64,000 bases of DNA from positions 4,526,001 to 4,590,000 of the forward strand of contig NZ_CP136600.1 in the NCBI RefSeq assembly GCF_032911225.1, written 5' to 3'. The translations under genes and the position numbers were made by a program. The notes under the pieces were generated by a model. That model was not told the origin of the DNA and searched no databases. It saw only the letters and a program-made list of their open reading frames with translations. Shown in pieces: positions 58,503 through 64,000 of the stretch. Origin of the DNA: Thalassotalea fonticola. Lineage in GTDB: Bacteria; Pseudomonadota; Gammaproteobacteria; Enterobacterales; Alteromonadaceae. The stretch's first letter is position 1, and every line of letters begins with the position of its first letter.

Positions 58503-59283
58503 TAACTTGTCGGTGATATCGTTAGTTTCTATTGGTGAACATCCAACGTCACGCCGACCAAGACGTGCAGAACAAGACGCTAGGGCGATAGAATTGGGTC
58601 TTAAACTGGTAGGCGATAATTTACAAACCCTGCACGCTGGTCAGATTTCTGACGATCCTAGACAGCAAACTGCATTGCGTAGTTACCTAGGCATGGGGCT
58701 TGCGGATATAAATCTGCTAGAAATGCCAGAACAAGCAGACGCTGTACTGGTTATTGCTGAACATTTAAAACAGCAAAATCCAGATGTTATTTTAACCGGT
58801 GTACGCGCCGAAAATGGCGAGTCATCTGGCATGTTGCCTTATTTATTGGCCGAGCAGCTTGGTATGGCCATGGTTACTTCGATTGCCGATATCTTATCTG
58901 TTGATGACGTTAATAAACAAGCGGAGGTATTACAAGCCTTGCCCCGTGGCCAGCGCCGTAAAATCAAAGTTGATTTACCATTTGTAGCCAGTGTTGACAT
59001 GGCTGCTGCACTGCCAAGGCAAAGTGCCTTTGGCCCCTCGATGCGCGGGCAATTTCAAGCAACGCTTGGTGGGGCTTTTACAGATCAAGAATCGCCTTTA
59101 TGGCAAACAGCCGATGCTAAAAAACGCCCGAAACGTCTTAAAATAGTGAAAGCAAAAACTGCGGCAGACCGTTTTAAAGCGGCTACAGCCAAAGCATCTG
59201 GCGGCGGTGGCAAAGTTGTACATGGCGTAGAAGAGTCGGCGCAAGCGATTTTAGACTTGCTGGTGGAAGAAGGGCTAGTGTAA
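58492..59283 (+). CDS. etfB: electron transfer flavoprotein beta subunit (dgc-linked)
   Basis: A 263-residue ETF-beta-like partner of the preceding gene. The start at 58492 (MSNDNLSVISLVSIG) has GAGGG upstream; an ATG 15 bp earlier lies within that ribosome site. The RAEQDARAIELGLKL and DVILTGVRAENGESSGMLPYLL segments match the family. It ends the dgc operon before a hairpin terminator. Confidence 0.9.
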   Translation: MSNDNLSVISLVSIGEHPTSRRPRRAEQDARAIELGLKLVGDNLQTLHAGQISDDPRQQTALRSYLGMGLADINLLEMPEQADAVLVIAEHLKQQNPDVILTGVRAENGESSGMLPYLLAEQLGMAMVTSIADILSVDDVNKQAEVLQALPRGQRRKIKVDLPFVASVDMAAALPRQSAFGPSMRGQFQATLGGAFTDQESPLWQTADAKKRPKRLKIVKAKTAADRFKAATAKASGGGGKVVHGVEESAQAILDLLVEEGLV

Positions 59284-59325
59284 TACTAAATTAATCAACT
59301 TAGTATGAATATTCCTTATCTGAAA

Positions 59326-59372
59326 TACCGCGTTAAACACCAAGTTGCTTAACGCGGTAAATCTTTCTTTCC
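59326..59372 (+). terminator. terminator of the dgc-etf operon
   Basis: TACCGCGTTAA (59326-59336) pairs perfectly with TTAACGCGGTA (59349-59359) across a 12-nt loop, followed by AATCTTTCTTTCC. Confidence 0.65.
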
Positions 59373-59484
59373 TTCGGCGAGATGCTGAATATTAAATGGT
59401 AACTTTATTCATAACTTTTCCTAAAAATTCCGGTAATAAATTTGCCTAAATGTATGATATAAAAATTAAGTTGGAGATTATACT

Positions 59485-60690
59485 TTGCGAGTTGCAGCTG
59501 TTTTCGGTTTGAATCAGATTGTCAGCCATGGTTTTGGACTATTTCTATTTGCCGCTTTAGTTCCGTTGATGCGTGAATCTATCGCCATTACTAACTGGCA
59601 TCTAGCCGCTATTGGTGCACTTACCCAATTGTCATACCTTGCAGGGGCATTATTACTCGGATTTATTGGCAATAAAGTTAGTTCTGCACGACTGGTTTTA
59701 ACTACTGGCACTATCACCACAATATTGCTGTTTAGCATGTCACAATTACAAGATCCGATAATCATCACCTTGGTGTTGGTTTTGTTAGCCGCTAGCGCTG
59801 CCATTAGCTGGGGCGCCATTGTTGAGATCGTTGGTCGTAATTCCAAGCCTGAAAAATGTTCAACGTATTTGTCGTTTGCTGCCAGTGGTACGGCTTGGGG
59901 TTATGGATTAAACGGTTTACTTATCTTACTGGTAGTCCCTGCGCTTGGTTGGCAAAGTAGCTGGCAGATTGCCGCTTTAGTTGGCCTGATAGTTGTGGGT
60001 CTTACATGGCGGCTATTGACCAAATTAAACAGTCAGTCTTCAACTCATAACATTCCTGAGCAAGCAATGATCCCGGCGTCAAAATTATTGACCACCATTA
60101 TACGTGAACGTACAGCATTATTTGCCTGCACGGTCTGCTTCCTGGTTGGCTTTAGCACGATGCCATTTGCCAACTGGCTTAATACTTACTTGCATGAATT
60201 ACAATTACCTGCCTCTGTCGGCGGGTATACCTGGACCATCGTCGGAGTGACTGGCATGGTCGCCGGATTTATTGCCGGTTGGATCGCAGATCGTACCAGC
60301 CATGGTACGGCATTAATGATTATCTTTAGCGGTTTTGCCCTTAGCTTAATGGCCTTTGTTTATGATCCAAGCCAATTCGCCGCTGTCGCTGGCTTTGGTT
60401 ATGGACTGATGTACTTTCCGGTCTGGGGTATTTTGGCTGGCTGGCTTCGGCAATCGTTCTCTTCCACGGCCACTATGCAAATTAGCAGCATTTGCATGGT
60501 AACTTCGGGTTTAGGTGGGGCTTTGGGGAATCTGTTGGCCGGATATATTCGTGACACTACCGGTTCGTTGGAACTTGTTTATTGCATAGTGACGCTGGCC
60601 GTGTTGTTAATGGTGTTTTTAACCGTGATAACTGTGGGGTGGAAGCCGGTAACGAAGGAGCTTGTTTCGCCACGGTCTATGGTGAAATAA
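59485..60690 (+). CDS. MFS transporter
   Basis: A 401-residue major-facilitator protein with about twelve membrane helices and a central basic loop. The start is TTG at 59485, supported by GGAG eight bases upstream. Helix-linked motifs such as LLGFIGNKVSSARL and FIAGWIADRTSHGTA are MFS motif-A-like in both halves. The substrate is unknown. Its 3' end abuts a decayed copy of the PD40 gene (60670-60898), so its last residues may stem from that junction. It follows the dgc operon but lies beyond its terminator. Confidence 0.85.
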   Translation: MRVAAVFGLNQIVSHGFGLFLFAALVPLMRESIAITNWHLAAIGALTQLSYLAGALLLGFIGNKVSSARLVLTTGTITTILLFSMSQLQDPIIITLVLVLLAASAAISWGAIVEIVGRNSKPEKCSTYLSFAASGTAWGYGLNGLLILLVVPALGWQSSWQIAALVGLIVVGLTWRLLTKLNSQSSTHNIPEQAMIPASKLLTTIIRERTALFACTVCFLVGFSTMPFANWLNTYLHELQLPASVGGYTWTIVGVTGMVAGFIAGWIADRTSHGTALMIIFSGFALSLMAFVYDPSQFAAVAGFGYGLMYFPVWGILAGWLRQSFSSTATMQISSICMVTSGLGGALGNLLAGYIRDTTGSLELVYCIVTLAVLLMVFLTVITVGWKPVTKELVSPRSMVK

Positions 60691-60898
60691 AACTCTTTCA
60701 TGCCGGGCGCAGACACGCCCTTAAGCTCCTACCCTCCTTTGGAGGTGACGCTCGATGCAAACGGTTCCGCCACCATGTCTGCTGGCTTTTGCCTTATATA
60801 GGGGCCTTCCAGGACTGGAAATTCATCTTGACTATAAATATCGCTACTCATAGTTAGCGCCTAAAGCAGCAGAGCGCTAAAAATATAAATAAGTTTCA
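60670..60898 (-). pseudogene. decayed 5' fragment of the PD40 gene
   Basis: The minus strand closely matches the first ~75 codons of the gene at 62384-63250, including the start codon (60898, matching 63250) and the SHDEFPVLEGPYMGQKP region. The copy has an in-frame TAG at codon 13 and another further on, plus many substitutions, so it cannot make the protein. Similarity stops near the MFS 3' end. It marks an old duplication or recombination. Confidence 0.85.
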
Positions 60899-61078
60899 TG
60901 ATTTATTCCTGATTTAATTCAGTAATTTATTTAACTAATCCTTGGTAATAGGTTGTTCAGAGACAAAGCTACTGGGAATCAAAACCTGTAACATCCATGT
61001 AACAGGTTTATTTTCATTGGATAAAAGCTGGCAGGAGCCTTGCTGCCGTCACCTAACAAATTTAAATTGAGCTATGCC
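60899..61078 (-). terminator. region with probable terminator of the serine hydrolase
   Basis: AAACCTGT (60982-60989) and ACAGGTTT (61002-61009) form a hairpin with further ACAT/ATGT pairing inside. On the minus strand it runs into TTTTGATT. Nothing else is seen here. Confidence 0.5.
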
Positions 61079-62281
61079 TTATTTAACAAATGCAGGTAGG
61101 ATGTTTTTTGAAACCTGAGCCAATATAGTATCTTCCCTATCATGGCCAGTGATCACAACAATTAAGTCAAGCTCTTCAAGCGCTATAATGTGTTGTCCTC
61201 CACCACCCCAAGCAATTTTGACATCATAGCTTTTATCTTCGACTATCATGTCAGTTTGATACCAAAAATAGCCATAATTAAAGCTTTCGGGTTGCCAATC
61301 TTCAGTAGCTTTAGTGATTCCGCTGGTGGCATAGGCTAAATATTTTGCTGAAATAAGTTGTTCGCCATTCCATTGTCCTTTATTGGTGACCAATGATCCC
61401 AACTTAATCATATCGCGTGATGTCATGCTTGCTCTTTCACCCGCTAGTGGCAGGCCACTGAGGTCATTTCGCCAGTTGTAAACATTGATGCCTATCTTAC
61501 CTAGCAGTTCATTTTTGATAAAATCTTCAGCGGTTCCTGGCACGACAGCATCAAGTACTTGCATCACCAGTTGCGGGTCGGCTCCTTGATACTCGAAGCC
61601 CTGAGACTCTGAGGTAATCGGTGCACTAAGCTCAAGAAAAGCCTGAATCTTATCTAGGCCTTTAAACTCGCTGGAATTTTTCCTGAATTTTTTGAGCTGT
61701 TCTTCACTGAAGCGAAGCCCAGAGCTCATAGTCATCGCTTTGTGAAGGGTGATCTTTTCTACACCACCGACAAATTTTGTTGGGTCCAGGTCTTTCAGAA
61801 AGCTGACCACAGGTTTGTCCAGATCAGCCATTGTCAGGTAGCCCAGTTGCATTGCTCGGCCAACAACCAGGCTTGTATAGGCTTTGGTGGCTGACGCTTG
61901 CATATGGGGCAGGTTGACGCGACCGCGCAAATAATAGGATTCAAAGACTAGCTTGCCGTGGAGGGCAATAAGCAGGCTATCGTATTTACCATGTTTCTTG
62001 TCGGCAATCTCTTGCGCCAGCTGCAAAATCATAGCTTTATTGTCACCATTAGCTACCAAATCGCCAACCGCTAGACCGTCTTTTCTGTCTGCCGGCGTTG
62101 AATCGATAAAAGCTTTTTCAAGATAAGACATATCCCAAAATGAAATCTTGGCTTCGGAGGGTGAAACCTCCGGCGCTCGACTATTCGTTGCTTTGGCATT
62201 TTCTTCGGTATTTGCTGCAACTATATTGCTGAAACCGCTTAATAGCGCAACGGCGATTAAGCTTTTCAAGATGATGTTCAT
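61079..62281 (-). CDS. exported serine hydrolase (class C beta-lactamase fold)
   Basis: A 400-residue beta-lactamase/penicillin-binding-type hydrolase with a signal peptide (MNIILKSLIAVALLSGFSNIVAA). The start at 62281 has AGGAAAA upstream; an ATG 24 bp earlier lacks a ribosome site. The SxxK motif is SATK (S130, K133), within the usual QASATKAYTSLVVG helix start. A GGGGQH segment near the C-terminus takes the place of the KTG/HxG strand. Esterase, peptidase or peptidoglycan roles are all possible. It is 102 bp after the PD40 gene on the same strand. Confidence 0.86.
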   Translation of the reverse strand: MNIILKSLIAVALLSGFSNIVAANTEENAKATNSRAPEVSPSEAKISFWDMSYLEKAFIDSTPADRKDGLAVGDLVANGDNKAMILQLAQEIADKKHGKYDSLLIALHGKLVFESYYLRGRVNLPHMQASATKAYTSLVVGRAMQLGYLTMADLDKPVVSFLKDLDPTKFVGGVEKITLHKAMTMSSGLRFSEEQLKKFRKNSSEFKGLDKIQAFLELSAPITSESQGFEYQGADPQLVMQVLDAVVPGTAEDFIKNELLGKIGINVYNWRNDLSGLPLAGERASMTSRDMIKLGSLVTNKGQWNGEQLISAKYLAYATSGITKATEDWQPESFNYGYFWYQTDMIVEDKSYDVKIAWGGGGQHIIALEELDLIVVITGHDREDTILAQVSKNILPAFVK

Positions 62282-62383
62282 AGTTTTTCCTATTGTCTTG
62301 TTCACTATTTGTAATTAATTTGATTCGAAGCTGTGTGCTTTTATATTGGCTCTGTACCTGCGATTGTTTTCTACTTTTATGGT

Positions 62384-63250
62384 TTATAGTTTGGGTCTAA
62401 GTGTCTCAATAATCTGTGCATCCACCCAGTAGATATCTATATTACCCTTGTCATCCATGCCTCGGTTGAAGAGTATGTACTTGCCATCAGGGGTGACGCT
62501 GGCATAGAAATCCTCTTTATCGGAATTGACCTTGTCGCCCATATTGATCGCAGGTCCCCATGAACCATCCTTTTGTCGGTAACTAATAAAAAGATCAGAG
62601 CCTCCAAAACCGCCTTCTACCTCGCTATCCCAAATCAGGTAGCCTTCGTCTGGCGCGATAAAAGGATGGGCTGTCCATTTGCCCGCGTTTATCGCTTTGT
62701 TAAGCGGCTTAGGCTCTTCACGTTTGCCATTGATTAATCGAGAATAACGAAGAACACCATCACCCTCTCTAGTCGCTTCGTCAAAAACATAAGTGCCTTT
62801 TGTGGAAGCCGACAAGCGCATAATATGCCAGTCTTTGCGGTCAATCATCGGGCCTTGGCTTTTGCGTTCTGACCAGCCATCGCCGATGCGGTCCATATAG
62901 CCTTTTGCCATATGCATGCGCTTGCCGTCAGGCGAGAATACGATTTCACCGCTTCGCGGAAATTCAATGTATTTCTTCCAGACATTATTTTGCTGACGGA
63001 AGCCGATAACGGTGGAGCGTTTTCTGTTTGTAGTGAAGTAAAACTCCTTCATGCCAGGCGCAAACACGCCCTCAAGCTCCCAGCCATCTTTGGAGATGAT
63101 GCCCGGTGCAAAAGGCTCTGCCACCACGCCTGGTGGTTTTTGCCCCATATAGGGGCCTTCGAGGACTGGAAATTCATCGTGACTATAACTTTTGCTACTC
63201 ATAGCTAACACAGAAAGCAGAAGAGCGATAAGAATATAAATAGGTTTCAT
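62384..63250 (-). CDS. exported PD40/TolB-like beta-propeller protein
   Basis: A 288-residue protein with a signal peptide (MKPIYILIALLLSVLAMSSKSYS) and several WD40-like PD40 repeats, seen as EIVFSPDGKRMHMAKG, HPFIAPDEGYLIWDSE and YASVTPDGKYILFNRG. Such single small propellers bind partner proteins or sugars at the cell surface; no catalytic site is seen. AAGGAA precedes the ATG, which overlaps the upstream esterase stop by 4 bp (ATGA). A broken partial copy lies at 60670-60898. Confidence 0.85.
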   Translation of the reverse strand: MKPIYILIALLLSVLAMSSKSYSHDEFPVLEGPYMGQKPPGVVAEPFAPGIISKDGWELEGVFAPGMKEFYFTTNRKRSTVIGFRQQNNVWKKYIEFPRSGEIVFSPDGKRMHMAKGYMDRIGDGWSERKSQGPMIDRKDWHIMRLSASTKGTYVFDEATREGDGVLRYSRLINGKREEPKPLNKAINAGKWTAHPFIAPDEGYLIWDSEVEGGFGGSDLFISYRQKDGSWGPAINMGDKVNSDKEDFYASVTPDGKYILFNRGMDDKGNIDIYWVDAQIIETLRPKL

Positions 63251-64000
63251 GATTTTTCCTTGTTACTTTGTAAGTTTGATAACCAAGTCACACTGCGTAC
63301 ACCCGTCAGAGGAAACGCTCTCTGATGGCTCCCCTCAAGCACTACATGCTTTAAAGATAAACTCTTATCGTTTTTATTTTTCAGCATGGTAATCAGTTTC
63401 TCGGCATGCTCGCCCAACTCCTTCTCCAATGTGCCATATGAAATGAAAACGTTGGCATTAAAGCCTTTAGGTTTTAATGCGGTATTAGCACCAAGCTCAG
63501 TTAGATAAGGAATGTCGCCCTTAAGCGAAGGACTACCCAGGATGTAGTTTTTAAAGGTATCGGGTTGTGTCATTAATATGTAAGCGCCAAACTCACCGCC
63601 AGCGGAAAAACCAAAATAAGTGCGATTGCCGGGGTCGGTTCGGTAATTGTTTTCTATATATTTAACTACGTCGTTGCGAATAAAGCCCAGATGATTACCG
63701 GCCTGTCCTAACTGATATTTAGCTTGAACTTTCGGGTTGCTTGACTTCCTCATTGAATAATCTCGAAATCTGCTGACATATGCCCCATGTTCTTTCTTTA
63801 AATCTTCATTTATATCTTTTTGCCAGGAAATTCCGACCAAAATAACGTCTTCCATCAGGAATGATGTGGCAGCAGATAACATTTCGATATGCCACACTGC
63901 ATCTGTAAAATAAATGACAGGATACTGTGCAGTCTTGTTTTCTACATATCCCTCTGGCAGCTTGATATAAAGTTCATATTGACCTCCTGTGTCAGTATTT
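63247..64000 (-). CDS. alpha/beta-hydrolase esterase, 5' end beyond the window
   Basis: Esterase-D-type (PF00756-like) hydrolase. The frame stays open to the window edge; codons upstream of 63897 read GGQYELYIKLPEGY and YPVIYFTDAVWHIEM, the usual family opening, so the start lies outside. The nucleophile elbow is FGFSAGGEF and the catalytic His lies in EGSHQRAF. Such enzymes hydrolyse siderophore esters, acetylated sugars or small esters. It heads the esterase-PD40-serine hydrolase operon, with coupled translation into PD40. Confidence 0.85.
   Translation of the reverse strand, partial: NTDTGGQYELYIKLPEGYVENKTAQYPVIYFTDAVWHIEMLSAATSFLMEDVILVGISWQKDINEDLKKEHGAYVSRFRDYSMRKSSNPKVQAKYQLGQAGNHLGFIRNDVVKYIENNYRTDPGNRTYFGFSAGGEFGAYILMTQPDTFKNYILGSPSLKGDIPYLTELGANTALKPKGFNANVFISYGTLEKELGEHAEKLITMLKNKNDKSLSLKHVVLEGSHQRAFPLTGVRSVTWLSNLQSNKEKS

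Noticed and set aside
60582..60857. Plus-strand frame resembling that at 62912-63208
   Set aside because: The likeness comes from the antisense of the PD40 gene and its decayed copy, not from a real protein.

Overview
This is a 64 kb chromosomal window of about 40% GC from a marine-type gammaproteobacterium. Gene content and order (ylqF next to tRNA-Arg, queA-tgt-yajC-secD-secF, and suhB/trmJ-cysE-iscRSUA-hscBA-fdx) point to Alteromonadales, most probably Colwelliaceae (Colwellia/Thalassotalea type). That placement is an inference from synteny, codon use and AT-rich intergenic DNA, not from a database search.

Layout. 0-1.1 kb: a tRNA-Arg(ACG) gene followed by a tandem array of 119-bp units, each carrying the 3' part of the tRNA plus a terminator. 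1.2-6.0 kb: housekeeping genes (ylqF, a HIT protein, panE-vanZ, yajQ, an NSS-type Na+ symporter). 6.4-12.5 kb: tRNA-Trp, a 59-codon small gene, then queA, tgt, yajC, secD and secF. 12.8-16.1 kb: cobA, an exported M24 peptidase and suhB. 16.5-23.6 kb: trmJ, cysE and the isc operon behind an IscR-type operator. 23.7-59.3 kb: a very large glycine-betaine catabolism region, broken only by a TAT-exported GFA protein and an orphan antitoxin. 59.5-64 kb: an MFS transporter, a decayed gene fragment, and a serine hydrolase / PD40 / esterase cluster cut by the window end.

How the betaine genes work together (known pathway, inferred here from the gene set). A BCCT carrier imports betaine. GbcA/GbcB (Rieske oxygenase and reductase) demethylate it to dimethylglycine. 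DgcA/DgcB with EtfA/EtfB take dimethylglycine to sarcosine. SoxBDAG converts sarcosine to glycine, loading the methyl group on tetrahydrofolate. GlyA makes serine and SdaA deaminates it to pyruvate. The released C1 units go through FdhA (formaldehyde to formate), PurU (formyl-THF to formate) and the NAD-linked molybdenum formate dehydrogenase FdsGBA/FdhD/FdsD (formate to CO2 plus NADH). A GlxA/GbdR-type AraC regulator sits between the fds operon and the dgc genes. Two recurring promoter motifs tie the region together: four FNR-type boxes (TTGATCyrrATCAA) and a family of CGACA/TGTCG elements.

Most worth a second look: the tRNA-Arg 3'-half repeat array; the FNR boxes and CGACA/TGTCG elements shared across the betaine genes; the 'dipeptidase' of the dgc cluster, which lacks three of five canonical metal ligands; a DgcA whose Fe-S motif lacks one cysteine; an unknown 630-residue membrane protein in the cluster; an antitoxin whose toxin is reduced to six codons; and a decayed copy of the PD40 gene.
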